Shown: positions 27,768 to 37,253, numbered from the stretch's first letter. The stretch: 64,000 nt of DNA from an uncultured Alistipes sp. (GCA_944326035.1 CALVCS010000007.1:124001-188000), one strand, 5' to 3'. Translations and numbers: made by a program. The notes: generated from the sequence alone by a model not told the origin.

Positions 27768-28724
27768 ATGGCGCGATTTTTTCACATGGCTATGCTGCAA
27801 CAACTGAAAACCTGGATGCTACCCATCGCCATGCTCATCGGTGCGCTCTTCTACGATTCTTTCGCTTCGCTGGCGTTCCTCACTCCCTACCTAATCTTTC
27901 TGATGCTGGTGCCCCCCTACTCCAAATTAACCCTCCACCGCATCCGAATGCCTCGTTTCTATCTCAGTCTGCTGGCCGTGCAGGTGTTCGGCTCGCTGGC
28001 CATCTATGCCCTGATCAGCCTATTCGATCCGATTATCGCCCAAGGTGTATTTATCTGCATTCTGGTGCCCACGGCTACCTCTGCCGCCGTCATTACCGGC
28101 ATGTTGGGCGGCAGTATCTCCACGTTGGCTACCTACTGTCTGCTCAGTAACTTTACCGTCGCGCTGATCTCTCCGATCATCTTTTCCTGGATCGGCGAAC
28201 ACGTCTCCATGCCCTTTTTCCAATCGTTCGGCATCATCTGCCGACAGATGTTTCCGCTCTTGATTCTGCCCTTTCTGTTGGTCTTAGCCCTCAAACGATT
28301 CACCCCACGTCTTCACGAACGTCTGCGGCAAAGTCAACAAATCTCGTTCTATCTATGGGCGCTCTCCCTGACGATCGTCATGGGACGTACCGTTGCCTTT
28401 TTGGTTCATCAACAAGCCGCCAACTATAACCGGGAAGCCTTCATCGCCCTCGGATCTCTGGTAGTCTGCATCCTGCAATTTTTGATCGGCCGACGGATCG
28501 GCTCTCATTTTGCCAATCGAATCGCCGGAGCCCAAGGGTTGGGACAAAAAAATACCGTCTTAGCCATCTGGATGGCCCAAACCTATCTGAACCCCATCAC
28601 CTCGGTCGGGGCCGCGGCCTATGTGGTCTGGCAAAACACCATTAACAGCTGGCAACTCTGGTACAAACGTCACAAAGATCAGCAAACCATCCATCAACAC
28701 CACTCCCGCGAAATGCACGCCTGA
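27768..28724 (+). CDS. Bile acid:sodium symporter (BASS/SBF-like) family transporter
   Basis: A 318-residue inner-membrane protein with about nine to ten hydrophobic helices. The stretch VPTATSAAVITGMLGGSISTLATYCLLSN (cross-over motif region, given here as its first residues VPTATSAAVITGMLGG) and the helix pairs fit the BASS/SBF fold of sodium-coupled organic anion transporters; the C-terminal half has GLGQKNTVLAIWMAQTYLNP, a typical second cross-over element. The start at 27768 is fixed by a strong promoter. The C-terminal tail is hydrophilic and His-rich (HHSREMHA). Substrate unknown; other members carry bile acids, pantoate or pyruvate. Confidence 0.75.
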   Translation: MARFFHMAMLQQLKTWMLPIAMLIGALFYDSFASLAFLTPYLIFLMLVPPYSKLTLHRIRMPRFYLSLLAVQVFGSLAIYALISLFDPIIAQGVFICILVPTATSAAVITGMLGGSISTLATYCLLSNFTVALISPIIFSWIGEHVSMPFFQSFGIICRQMFPLLILPFLLVLALKRFTPRLHERLRQSQQISFYLWALSLTIVMGRTVAFLVHQQAANYNREAFIALGSLVVCILQFLIGRRIGSHFANRIAGAQGLGQKNTVLAIWMAQTYLNPITSVGAAAYVVWQNTINSWQLWYKRHKDQQTIHQHHSREMHA

Positions 28725-28872
28725 CCCCATCCGCCCGTCACTTATTGACGCGACGACCCGCTGTGTATTCACCCTCCAAAATGTGTGCGTTTTTCAGTGA
28801 TCTCTTCGAAGCACTCGCCGGCCACATGGTGTAGACTTTTTCCCAAAACATGGACTTTTTTAGGACCTGTTG

Positions 28873-28926
28873 CTCCAGATTCTCTGGAGGCTAACAATAA
28901 AAAAGCCGGACGCATAACGTCCGGCT
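28873..28926 (-). terminator. Terminator of the U32/methyltransferase operon
   Basis: AGCCGGACG (28904-28912) and CGTCCGGCT (28918-28926) pair around CATAA; on the minus strand the stem is followed by a T-run (complement of 28899-28904). Directly beyond it is a second small perfect hairpin, CTCCAGA (28873-28879) with TCTGGAG (28883-28889), without a T-run. Confidence 0.85.
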
Positions 28927-28956
28927 ATATCATCACATAGAATCCCACGAACGGGG

Positions 28957-29874
28957 CTAATCGCGCCACAGGCGGCAATAGACCCCCAAAGGCAACATCT
29001 TGCCAAACGGATCGGTAAAGGTAAATTCCCCCATCTGCTCCCCGGAGCATTCGCCGACCAACTGCCGCAATGCCGTACGGGCCAACAACGGCGACATGCC
29101 CATCGAATAGAGATTCAGGACCAGAAAAGAGTGGCGTTTCTCCAGTAAACGTCCACACAACGTCAACAATTCATTGATATTCTCTTCCAGAATCCACCGC
29201 TCCCCTTCGGGTCCTCGTCCATAGGCCGGCGGATCAAGCACAATACCCTGATAGGTTTTCCCCCGTTTCACTTCCCGACGGGCAAACTTCAAGGCGTCTT
29301 CGACCATCCAACGTACCCCATCCAGGCCCGATGCCTCCATATTTTCCCGTGCCCAACTCACGACCGGTTTGACCGAATCGACATGGGTCACCTGAGCCCC
29401 GGCACTCCGAGCCGCCAACGTGGCTCCTCCGGTATAGGCAAATAGATTCAACACCCGAGGCGTTTCACCCTCCGGTAACATAGGGGTCAACCTTCGAAGT
29501 CTTTCATCTATAAACTGCCAGTTCCCAGCCTGTTCCGGGAAGAGACCTACATGTTTGAAGGCCGTCAGCCCCAGACGCATCCGGAACTTCAAGGAACCGT
29601 ATTCGTACTTCACCCACCAGCGATCGGGCATCCCCCGCCGACAACTCCAATGACCGCGTTCTTCCCCGGCCCGAGCTCCTTTATCGCGACGAAAATAGGC
29701 ATCGGCCCGCTCGATCCACTCCTGCTCGGAGAGCGACCGATTCCAAACGGCCTGAGGCTCCGGACGTGCCACGACATACGACCCGAAACGTTCCAACTTC
29801 TCGTACGCCCCGCTATCCAACAGCTCATAATCCGTCCAGCCCTCCGGAGCCTGTATGACAATTCGATCTTCCAT
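28957..29874 (-). CDS. Class I SAM-dependent rRNA methyltransferase (RlmI/RlmK-like)
   Basis: A 305-residue methyltransferase of the Methyltrans_SAM (PF10672) type, related to the enzymes that make 5-methylcytosine (RlmI) or 7-methylguanine (RlmK) in 23S rRNA. SAM motif I is VLNLFAYTGGATLAARSAGA (near residue 140), followed by THVDSVKPVVSWARENM and the catalytic-side GIVLDPPAYGRGP; FKHVGLFPEQAGNW is also typical. There is no PUA domain, unlike the second family member at 52836-54020. It follows the U32 peptidase gene by 6 bases in one operon and is ended by a strong terminator. Confidence 0.87.
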   Translation of the reverse strand: MEDRIVIQAPEGWTDYELLDSGAYEKLERFGSYVVARPEPQAVWNRSLSEQEWIERADAYFRRDKGARAGEERGHWSCRRGMPDRWWVKYEYGSLKFRMRLGLTAFKHVGLFPEQAGNWQFIDERLRRLTPMLPEGETPRVLNLFAYTGGATLAARSAGAQVTHVDSVKPVVSWARENMEASGLDGVRWMVEDALKFARREVKRGKTYQGIVLDPPAYGRGPEGERWILEENINELLTLCGRLLEKRHSFLVLNLYSMGMSPLLARTALRQLVGECSGEQMGEFTFTDPFGKMLPLGVYCRLWRD

Positions 29875-29880
29875 ATTCGA

Positions 29881-31743
29881 TTATTTCTTGTCGAGACGAT
29901 CCTGTCGTCCCCGATAGATCAATTCCATGCCGCAACGGGCACAATCAAAATGCAACTCATACACATATCCCCCATGTTCCAAATAGAGACGTCCCGTATA
30001 AGTCGGCTTTTCCTTCAAACACCACCCCAACTCACGCCGCAGACAATACCGCATACGCATCACCGTTTGCTGGCGTAAATCACTTTGCAGATCATACCCC
30101 GAAGCGATCTGCTCTACCCCGTGATCCCGGTAAAATTGTGCAGCCAACGAATTGGTAACGTTATCCTCGCCGGACAGCCGTTTGTCGGGGAAAGGAAGCG
30201 TCCGGTCTTCGGCTCTTCGGGTCCGACGGGTGTACGCCTTTTCTCGGGCGATCTCCAGCGCCGCCAACGCTTCCCGACGCAATTCGGACAACTGGGACGC
30301 CGGCACAAACCGAATCGGCGAAGCCTCGATCTCCAACCCCTCGAGCCGATAGGCACTATCCCCCATCCGGGCCAATTGCGTACGGAGCGTCTCTTCGGCC
30401 TGAACCGCTTGACGAGCCGGTTCGAAATGACCGGAAATCGTCGCTTCCGCAGCCGTTTCTCCCTCGTCGAGACGCAGACGCACCTCCTCGTCCGTCATGT
30501 ATATCACCCCCCGCACCGGAATTACCCGCTTGAGTCGACTGTGCTCCACCGCCGACACAAAACGATGATCGTAATTGCGGTACAGTTCCACGCCCGGCCG
30601 CAACCCCTCCAGCCGATTCGGATAGAGATAGACGCCTTCGCAACGATTGACATAGGTTCCGATCAACGCCCCGTTCGCGCCCAGGAAACAGATCCCATCC
30701 CCCGACGACAACGTCAGTGCATGATCCATTTCTACGCGATCGCGCCCGATCCGGACGACTTTGCCCAATCGTTCCCCCATCGACTTCGGCGTATCGAACG
30801 AGGCGACATCCGTCTGATGGCCCCCTGCCAGGTAGTACGCCGTTCCTCCCCGCGAAAAACTTTTGGTCGGATCGGGCGCAAACTCCCGCCACGACTCCCC
30901 GACCGACAGCCGTTGCAAATCTTGCCTGCGGTCGATAATGGCATCCAGCTCCTGACGATACCAACTCACCACATTCCGCACATAGGTCATATCTTTCAGC
31001 CGGCCTTCGATTTTGAACGAAGTGACCCCGGCATCGATCATCGACTCCAAATGGCCGCTCAGATTCAAGTCGCGTACCGACAGCAGATGTTTGTCGCGTA
31101 TCAACGGCCGAAACTGTTCATCCAGCAAATTATAGGGCAGTCTACACAACTGCGCACAATCGCCCCGATTTCCGCTGCGGGCGCTCATCGTGCGACTCAT
31201 ATAGCACCGCCCGCTATACCCCACACAGATCGCCCCATGGATGAAAGCCTCGATCTCGGCGTCGGTATGCTGCGCGATCTCCGCAATCTCTTCCAAGGTC
31301 AAGGCCCGTTCCAAAATCACCCGACTAAAACCGACCCCGGCTAAGAAAGCCGTTCGGGCCGGATCGGTATTGAACATCTGCGTCGACGCATGCAGCTCGA
31401 TCGGAGGCAGATCCATCCGCAAAAACGCCAGGTCCTGGATAATCAACGCATCGGCCCCAATCTCCCACATACGGCGAGCCATCCGCTCGGCCTCCTTCAA
31501 CTCCTGTTCATAGAGCAAGGTATTCATCGTCACATACATCCGCACCCGATAGCGATGCGCAAAGCGACATAAGGCTTCGATCTGCCGTTCGTCCACCCCT
31601 ACCGCCACACGGGCTCCAAAGCGAGGTGCCCCCACATACAGCGCATCCGCCCCGCACAAAACCGCCGCTTGCCCCTGTTCCAAATCGCGAACCGGTGCCA
31701 ACAATTCGATCCGACGAGGCGTACTTTTTAACATACCTTGCAT
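29881..31743 (-). CDS. U32 family peptidase (RlhA/TrhP-like RNA hydroxylation protein)
   Basis: A 620-residue protein from the ATG at 31743 (MQGMLKSTPRRIELLAP); an ATG at 31734 is equally possible. The frame's farther TTG start is unlikely. The N-terminal part is the U32 domain: IELLAPVRDLEQGQAAVLCGADALYVG, IELHASTQMFNTDPARTAF, and the signature EAFIHGAICVGYSGRCYMS, followed by NRGDCAQLCRLPY with conserved cysteines. The C-terminal half corresponds to the collagenase-like/DUF3656 region. Relatives in E. coli (RlhA, TrhP) hydroxylate RNA rather than cleave protein, so a role in RNA modification is likely, in keeping with the methyltransferase gene 6 bases downstream. Confidence 0.9.
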   Translation of the reverse strand: MQGMLKSTPRRIELLAPVRDLEQGQAAVLCGADALYVGAPRFGARVAVGVDERQIEALCRFAHRYRVRMYVTMNTLLYEQELKEAERMARRMWEIGADALIIQDLAFLRMDLPPIELHASTQMFNTDPARTAFLAGVGFSRVILERALTLEEIAEIAQHTDAEIEAFIHGAICVGYSGRCYMSRTMSARSGNRGDCAQLCRLPYNLLDEQFRPLIRDKHLLSVRDLNLSGHLESMIDAGVTSFKIEGRLKDMTYVRNVVSWYRQELDAIIDRRQDLQRLSVGESWREFAPDPTKSFSRGGTAYYLAGGHQTDVASFDTPKSMGERLGKVVRIGRDRVEMDHALTLSSGDGICFLGANGALIGTYVNRCEGVYLYPNRLEGLRPGVELYRNYDHRFVSAVEHSRLKRVIPVRGVIYMTDEEVRLRLDEGETAAEATISGHFEPARQAVQAEETLRTQLARMGDSAYRLEGLEIEASPIRFVPASQLSELRREALAALEIAREKAYTRRTRRAEDRTLPFPDKRLSGEDNVTNSLAAQFYRDHGVEQIASGYDLQSDLRQQTVMRMRYCLRRELGWCLKEKPTYTGRLYLEHGGYVYELHFDCARCGMELIYRGRQDRLDKK

Positions 31744-31810
31744 TTTTTTAACAAATTCTGTATCTTGCGGACTCAACCTGACTTATTAAGCCGTAAAGAT
31801 ACTGAAAATA

Positions 31811-33154
31811 ATGGGAAAACGAGGTTCATTCAGCAGCCGGTTCGGTGTGGTAGCCGCTGTTGGGGGTTCGGTCATCGGCTTGGGAAACATCTGGCGCTTC
31901 CCGTATATTGCCGGCGAAAATGGAGGAGCTGCTTTCATTCTGATCTACATTTCTATCAGCCTGTTGATTTCCATTCCCATTATGCTCTCGGAATTCACCC
32001 TGGGACGGAGCACCAAACGAAATTCCAAACGCGCCTTTCAAAAACTCGCCCCCGGATCTCACTGGAATTGGGTCGGTTATATGGGCATTTTCTGCTCGTT
32101 TATCATTCTCGCCTTTTATAGTGTCATCGCCGGATGGGCGCTCGACTTCATCAAAGAATCCCTGTTGAATAACTTCGCGGGGAAAAGCCCGGCCGAAATC
32201 AACGCCAATTTCTCCGCCTTCGTCGACAGCGGATGGAGACCCATTACCTGGGCCATCATCTTTATTGTAGCGACAGCCGTCATTGTATTGGCCGGGATCG
32301 AAAAAGGCATCGAACGATACAGCAAAATTTTGATGCCACTGTTCGTAGTCCTATTGATCGGCCTGGTGATCAACTCTTTGACACTGCCCGCCGCCCGCGA
32401 AGGAATCACCTTCCTGCTCAAACCCGACTTCAGCAAAGTAACCGGAAATACCGTTTTACAAGCTTTAGGACAATCCTTCTTCTCGATGAGCCTAGGCATG
32501 GGATGTATGATCACATACGGTTCCTACATTAAGAAAAACGAAAATATGTTTAAAGTGGCCGGGATGGTGGCTCTTTCCGATGTCTCGGTCGCTATTCTGT
32601 CGGGATTGGCGATTTTCCCCGCCGTTTTCTCCTTCGGAATCAACCCTACTTCGGGGCCGGAACTGGTCTTCCTCACCCTGCCCAACATCTTCGCCCAAAT
32701 GACCGGCGGGTATTTCATCTCGATCATCTTCTTCACGCTGCTCTTCCTGGCCGCCATCACCTCGTCCATCTCCCTGTTTGAGGTCAGTACGGCCTATTTC
32801 TCAGAAGAGATGCGCATGGGACGCCGCAAAGCCGTGCTGCTGGTCGGAGGAACAACCATCATCACCTCCACCCTCTGCGCACTGTCCCAAATGCCCGGCT
32901 CCCAATTAACTATTCTGGGACACAACCTCTTCGATGCATTCGATTCGCTGTCTTCCAATATTCTGATGCCGCTGGGCGGGTTGCTTATCGTCATTTTCAC
33001 CGGTTGGGTTCTCAGCCCTGCCAAATTTAAAAACGAACTGACCAGTCAACAAACCTGTGGAAAGCATCTTTTTCCGATCGTACGATTTCTGATCCGTTTT
33101 GTGATCCCCTTCGTCATCCTCATGCTTTTCTTTAGCTTAATCGGGCTATTTTAA
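31811..33154 (+). CDS. Sodium-dependent transporter, NSS/SNF family
   Basis: Inner-membrane sodium symporter of 447 residues with about 11-12 helices, of the LeuT-fold neurotransmitter:sodium symporter family. The TM1 signature GLGNIWRFPYIAGENGGAAF (about residues 21-40) holds the sodium- and substrate-binding unwound region, and TM6 shows SFFSMSLGMGCMITYGSY. Bacterial members carry amino acids; the substrate here cannot be predicted. The ATG at 31811 is divergent from the U32 gene. The carrier gene at 33263 follows 108 bases downstream on the same strand. Confidence 0.93.
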   Translation: MGKRGSFSSRFGVVAAVGGSVIGLGNIWRFPYIAGENGGAAFILIYISISLLISIPIMLSEFTLGRSTKRNSKRAFQKLAPGSHWNWVGYMGIFCSFIILAFYSVIAGWALDFIKESLLNNFAGKSPAEINANFSAFVDSGWRPITWAIIFIVATAVIVLAGIEKGIERYSKILMPLFVVLLIGLVINSLTLPAAREGITFLLKPDFSKVTGNTVLQALGQSFFSMSLGMGCMITYGSYIKKNENMFKVAGMVALSDVSVAILSGLAIFPAVFSFGINPTSGPELVFLTLPNIFAQMTGGYFISIIFFTLLFLAAITSSISLFEVSTAYFSEEMRMGRRKAVLLVGGTTIITSTLCALSQMPGSQLTILGHNLFDAFDSLSSNILMPLGGLLIVIFTGWVLSPAKFKNELTSQQTCGKHLFPIVRFLIRFVIPFVILMLFFSLIGLF

Positions 33155-33262
33155 TCTGCTGAGCCCTTCGTTTTCACCCGGTTGAACATCGTAGAATAAC
33201 GAAAAGTCATCATCCTCAGATGCAAAAAAATTTCCACCTTACAAAGGTGTAAATTTTTCTGT

Positions 33263-34714
33263 ATGATCACTTTCGTCCTCTGTTTATTACTATTGATCGG
33301 CTCCTATTTCACCTATGGAAAATACCTGGAAAGAATGTTCGGAGCCGACCCTTCCCGCGAAACTCCCAGCAAAACCCTCTACGACGGAGTGGACTATCTG
33401 CCACTCCCCATGTGGAAAACCTTCCTGATCCAACTGCTCAACATCGCTGGATTAGGACCGATCTTCGGCGCACTGTTGGGGGCGATGTATGGTCCGGTCG
33501 CATTCCTGTGGATCACCCTGGGAGGCATCTTCATCGGCGCCATGCACGACTACGCGTCGGGCATGCTCTCCGTCAAAATGAACGGCTTGAGCTTCCCGGA
33601 AATCGTCGGACGGTATCTGGGACTGCCTGTCAAACAAATCATGCGGGGCATCACCCTGTTGCTCATGATTTTGGTCGGGGCCGTCTTTCTGGTCGGACCG
33701 GCCGGTATTCTCCAGAGCATGACCTCCCTGAGTCAAAGCATCTGGGTATGGATCATTTTGATTTACTATATCCTGGCCACCCTACTGCCCATCGATAAAA
33801 TCATCGGGCGCTTTTACCCCATCTTCGGAGCAGCCCTCTTCATCATGGCGATCGGGATTCTCGGGGTGCTGTTTTTCGGCCCCTATTCCATTCCCGAACT
33901 GAACCCCGAAAACTGGCGGAATTTCAAAAGTGAAGCCGATCTCTTTCCCATTTTCCCCACCCTGTTCATCACCATCGCGTGTGGGGCGGTCTCCGGGTTC
34001 CACGCCACCCAATCGCCGCTGATGGCCCGTTGTATCACCAACCAAAAGCAGGGCCGACCCGTCTTTTTCGGCGCGATGATCGCCGAATCGATCATCGCCA
34101 TGATCTGGGCCGCGATCGGGATGGCCTTCTGGGGCGGCACCTCCGAATTGAATGCCATCATGGCCGAACAAGGCAATAACGCCGCATGGGCCGTCAACGA
34201 AATTACCCATACCACGTTAGGCCGTGTAGGGGCCATTCTGGCCCTTCTGGGCGTGGTCGTCGCTCCGATCACCAGCGGAGATTCGGCCTTCCGCTGTGCT
34301 CGACTGATCGCCGCCGACTTCCTGCACCTCGAACAACGATCCATCAAGAAACGGCTCTATATCAGCATTCCACTCTTTATCGCCGGATTCGCCATCACCC
34401 TGATGCAATTCGATGTCGTCTGGAAATACTTCGCCTGGCTCAACCAAACCTTGGCGGCAATCTGTTTATGGACCGTTACCGTCTATCTCTATATTCACCG
34501 AAAAAACTTCTGGATCGCTCTGATCCCCTCCGTATTTATGACCCTGGTCGTGAGCACCTACATTCTGATCGCGCCCGAAGGCCTTCAATGGTCATTCAAC
34601 GTCGGACTGGGTGTTGCCGCCCTTCTCACGGTGGGGATTTGCGCATTGGTCTATGGGTATATGCGTCAACGACGTACGAAATTCGAGGCCGATCCGTCCA
34701 ATGATACCCTCTAA
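33263..34714 (+). CDS. CstA-like carbon starvation protein (pyruvate/peptide carrier)
   Basis: A 483-residue membrane protein with about 13-14 helices. It matches the CstA family: GADPSRETPSKTLYDGVDYLP near residue 30, FGALLGAMYGPVAFLWITLGGIFIGAMHDYASGM, and IACGAVSGFHATQSPLMARC. E. coli CstA and BtsT are about 700 residues and take up peptides or pyruvate; this short form, lacking the C-terminal extension, is widespread in Bacteroidetes. A small hairpin (CACCTT/AAGGTG, about 33236-33250) followed by T's sits just before the ATG and could attenuate read-through from the upstream NSS gene. It is ended by a strong palindrome at 34736-34772. Confidence 0.9.
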   Translation: MITFVLCLLLLIGSYFTYGKYLERMFGADPSRETPSKTLYDGVDYLPLPMWKTFLIQLLNIAGLGPIFGALLGAMYGPVAFLWITLGGIFIGAMHDYASGMLSVKMNGLSFPEIVGRYLGLPVKQIMRGITLLLMILVGAVFLVGPAGILQSMTSLSQSIWVWIILIYYILATLLPIDKIIGRFYPIFGAALFIMAIGILGVLFFGPYSIPELNPENWRNFKSEADLFPIFPTLFITIACGAVSGFHATQSPLMARCITNQKQGRPVFFGAMIAESIIAMIWAAIGMAFWGGTSELNAIMAEQGNNAAWAVNEITHTTLGRVGAILALLGVVVAPITSGDSAFRCARLIAADFLHLEQRSIKKRLYISIPLFIAGFAITLMQFDVVWKYFAWLNQTLAAICLWTVTVYLYIHRKNFWIALIPSVFMTLVVSTYILIAPEGLQWSFNVGLGVAALLTVGICALVYGYMRQRRTKFEADPSNDTL

Positions 34715-34735
34715 GTAACGGAGCAAATCCGCAAA

Positions 34736-34772
34736 CAGGGCGGCACGATCTTTCGAAGATCGTGCCGCCCTG
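34736..34772. terminator. 17-bp perfect palindromic hairpin between convergent genes
   Basis: Arms 34736-34752 and 34756-34772 are exact complements around TCG. It lies 21 bases after the CstA-like stop codon and 22 bases before the stop of the convergent PAP2 gene, so it can serve both strands. No T-run follows on either side, as with the palindrome at 10871-10911. Confidence 0.75.
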
Positions 34773-34793
34773 TATTGGTAGAGAGGAGATAGG

Positions 34794-35336
34794 TCAGAAG
34801 GTAAAAGAGGCGTATAAGGCGGGCTTATCGTCGATCAGAACCGGTGAGAGTACCAAGCGATGTTTCTCTGCAAACGGTCGGGTAAAGATCCGACTGGCCG
34901 CTGCACCGATAAGGGCTCCGGTCGTCACATCCCACACATCATGTTTTTTGGCATAGACCCGACTCCAGGCCACATAGGTCGACAGCACATAGGCCGGAAC
35001 ACCAAACTTCCATCCATAACGCCGCTGCAAAAAAGTAGCGCCCGCAAAGGCCGCCGCCGAATGTGCCGAAGGAAAAGAGTTCAGGTTACTCCCGTCCGGA
35101 CGACGTTTATCCACCGCCGCTTTCAGGATATAGGTTACGGCGGCGGCCGAAACCCCCGAAAAGACCAGTTGTTTCGTACCTTGATAATCCCGCTCTATCA
35201 AGGTCGTCACCAACGCCGCGACCGGTAAACCGGCTGCCAACACATCTCCCGAAATACGCACGCCTTTATGGTAGGATTGTGCATGCAACGAGAGGGTAAG
35301 GCCCCATAGCCCAACGACCATCACGATCCATCTCAT
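34794..35336 (-). CDS. PAP2-superfamily phosphatase
   Basis: A 180-residue lipid phosphatase-like protein with all three PAP2 motifs: Lys72-x6-Arg79-Pro80 (KAAVDKRRP), PSAHSA (89-94) and SR-x5-H-x3-D (Ser125, Arg126, His132, Asp136). The N-terminus is a signal peptide (cleavage near LHAQ, residue 20) and the body is only moderately hydrophobic, so the active site should face the periplasm. Likely substrates are undecaprenyl pyrophosphate, phosphatidylglycerol phosphate or lipid A phosphates. Its start overlaps the diacylglycerol kinase-like stop by four bases, which links a lipid kinase and a lipid phosphatase in one unit. Confidence 0.9.
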   Translation of the reverse strand: MRWIVMVVGLWGLTLSLHAQSYHKGVRISGDVLAAGLPVAALVTTLIERDYQGTKQLVFSGVSAAAVTYILKAAVDKRRPDGSNLNSFPSAHSAAAFAGATFLQRRYGWKFGVPAYVLSTYVAWSRVYAKKHDVWDVTTGALIGAAASRIFTRPFAEKHRLVLSPVLIDDKPALYASFTF

Positions 35337-35713
35337 AGGAAACAGGCATAAATTTTGGGTACAAACACCAATAAACCGACAATAGCCGCTCCGATGGCTG
35401 TAAGCAACACCGCTCCGGCCGCCAGATCTTTGGCCTGTCCGATCAGTGGATGATGTTCCAACGAAACCCTATCACACAATCGTTCCAAGGCCGAGTTGAA
35501 CGCCTCTGCCGCTATCACGGCCGCAATCACCCCCACCACGATCATCCATTCCAGTCGTGACAACCCCAACAAAAAGCCTAATAACGTCACGATAACAGCT
35601 GCCGTCAGATGGATCCACGCATTGCGTTCATCGCGGAAGAGAATGCCGATGCCACGAAAAGCATAGCGGAAATTATGTAGCGTTGTTTTGAACGGTTTTC
35701 GAGAAGAAGCCAT
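35333..35713 (-). CDS. Diacylglycerol kinase family (DgkA-like) protein
   Basis: A 126-residue integral-membrane lipid kinase of the DgkA/undecaprenol kinase family. From the ATG at 35713 (MASSRKPFKTTLHNFRYAFRG) it has three helices; the catalytic Glu70 and Asn73/Glu77 sit in AEAFNSALERLCDRV, and GQAKDLAAGAVLLTAI is the usual third-helix motif. The open frame continues 35 codons upstream into the DUF5723 gene, but that extension is not family-like. Members phosphorylate diacylglycerol or undecaprenol; coupling to the PAP2 phosphatase by a 4-base overlap fits lipid-carrier recycling, by inference. Confidence 0.92.
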   Translation of the reverse strand: MASSRKPFKTTLHNFRYAFRGIGILFRDERNAWIHLTAAVIVTLLGFLLGLSRLEWMIVVGVIAAVIAAEAFNSALERLCDRVSLEHHPLIGQAKDLAAGAVLLTAIGAAIVGLLVFVPKIYACFL

Positions 35714-35798
35714 AATTTCTCTTTTTACGAATCGAACGGGGAGTTCGCCTACCGACACTGTGATTCCACTCCCCTTTCGGTAAAGATAATATATTTTT

Positions 35799-37220
35799 CT
35801 AAGGTCTCCACACTCCACCCCGACGCCACGGATCCCGTCGCATCTGATCGTCCCGTCGAGCCCCGATCGGGATATTCATTCCCAGATTGAACACGGCCGA
35901 AGCCCGGCCCAGCGGAATATACTGCGACGTGAAGCGAGTTACCATGTGGTCGGTTCCAAAAAAGAGATTCACTCCTTTGGGCGCAAAATTGAGCAACCAG
36001 CCCCACGAAGTCCCATAATTGGAGGCCGCAGCCGTCACAACGACATTGAACCAACGGGCCGGTCGAAAATTAACCGACCCCATCGCTTCGGTCCAGATGC
36101 GCGTCATTCCCAAGCGTGTAGAGGACAACAACCCAAAAGAGATCTTTCGATCCAATATCGCATACTCTCCCCCGACATGAATCGTGGTCCTCAACATCCG
36201 GGTTCGTGCCTGAGGCGCCTCGCCTTCATACAGGTTCAACAAGGCTTCGAGATCCTCCCGTACGGAACGCCACTGATCCCGAAGCGAGACGGTCTGACTG
36301 CCACTACCGACCGCCACTTCATGAAAACCCTCGAACGAAAAAGGTTCATTTCGGGTCTCTCCTCTCAGGTTGTGGCTCCAGCGGATAAACCCCAGATCGA
36401 CCACGCTCGCCGACAACAGCCATCGGTCATCAAACCGATAGACCATTCCCAAATCCACGCCTAACCCCCATCCCGCAGGTCCGGGCGAATGCCAATCCAA
36501 CCCCTGAATCCGTCCCTGTTCGTCGTAACGGAACGAACTGCCTCGAGCCGAAAGATCCGCCACCCCGTTCGCATCGATCAACCATTGATCACCACTCAGG
36601 GAGATATCCATCCGATCGATCGTGGCACGGACATTGGCTGCGCCGATCAACCCCTTGAGCTTAACGCCGATCACCAGCTTTTCGCCAATGGGATGAGCAT
36701 GACCGACCGCCACTTCTACGTAATTATCGCTCTGCAAGGTCAGATTTTCGATATGATACCGACTGCCTGCCGCATGATCCATTCCCAACTTCATAAACCG
36801 GAATAATTCCCCAGGCAGATAGAGATCACTCATCGAACGTGCACTGATGTCGATGGTCGTGAATCCCCGTTTCCCATAAAACCCGGTGGAAAGCAGGGTC
36901 ACATCCACGTCGGCTTTCAGGGCATTTCCCGCCACAATGCCGGACAGAAACTCCGACGCGGAGATCGACGGATTCATAAAGGTGGTCAACCCGCCATTTT
37001 GCGGATACAGAAAGGAGGTCAAACTCAGGTTGGAGTGCACGTCGGCCATCACATTTCCCAAGCCCGGCACACTGATATAGCCTCGATCGCTGGCTAAAGC
37101 CGGATTCAACTTATGTCGCATGGGCATGCTGTTCAAGAAATAGGAGGATCGCAACGTCTGCGCCTCGCCGACCGTCACCATCATTCCGACCCAAAGGATC
37201 ACCAAGATCGTACGTTTCAT
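35799..37220 (-). CDS. DUF5723 family outer-membrane-type protein
   Basis: Function unknown. The 473-residue product from the ATG at 37220 (MKRTILVILWVGMMVTVGEAQ) has a signal peptide and then mainly alternating beta strands with aromatic ends, as in an outer-membrane barrel. LRSSYFLNSMPMRHKLNPALAS is the typical start of DUF5723 proteins, and repeated short strands (YVEVAVGHAHPIGEKLVIGVKLKG, WGLGVDLGMVYRFDDRWLLS) fit a FadL/PorV-like barrel. An ATG seven codons upstream (37241) is an alternative start. It follows the 577-residue lipoprotein gene closely, so the two probably work together at the outer membrane. Confidence 0.8.
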   Translation of the reverse strand: MKRTILVILWVGMMVTVGEAQTLRSSYFLNSMPMRHKLNPALASDRGYISVPGLGNVMADVHSNLSLTSFLYPQNGGLTTFMNPSISASEFLSGIVAGNALKADVDVTLLSTGFYGKRGFTTIDISARSMSDLYLPGELFRFMKLGMDHAAGSRYHIENLTLQSDNYVEVAVGHAHPIGEKLVIGVKLKGLIGAANVRATIDRMDISLSGDQWLIDANGVADLSARGSSFRYDEQGRIQGLDWHSPGPAGWGLGVDLGMVYRFDDRWLLSASVVDLGFIRWSHNLRGETRNEPFSFEGFHEVAVGSGSQTVSLRDQWRSVREDLEALLNLYEGEAPQARTRMLRTTIHVGGEYAILDRKISFGLLSSTRLGMTRIWTEAMGSVNFRPARWFNVVVTAAASNYGTSWGWLLNFAPKGVNLFFGTDHMVTRFTSQYIPLGRASAVFNLGMNIPIGARRDDQMRRDPWRRGGVWRP

Positions 37221-37253
37221 CGTTTGATTTCCAAGACTCATTCAACGCTCGCT

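Noticed and set aside
33230..33262. Small hairpin before the CstA-like ATG considered as a riboswitch
   Set aside because: Only a 6-bp stem with T's after it; no conserved aptamer features. At most a weak attenuator.
20726..34714. LytS/LytR pair as regulator of the CstA-like carrier, by analogy with BtsSR/BtsT
   Set aside because: The genes are 11 kb apart and no shared binding repeats were found by eye; the divergent RND operon is a closer candidate.
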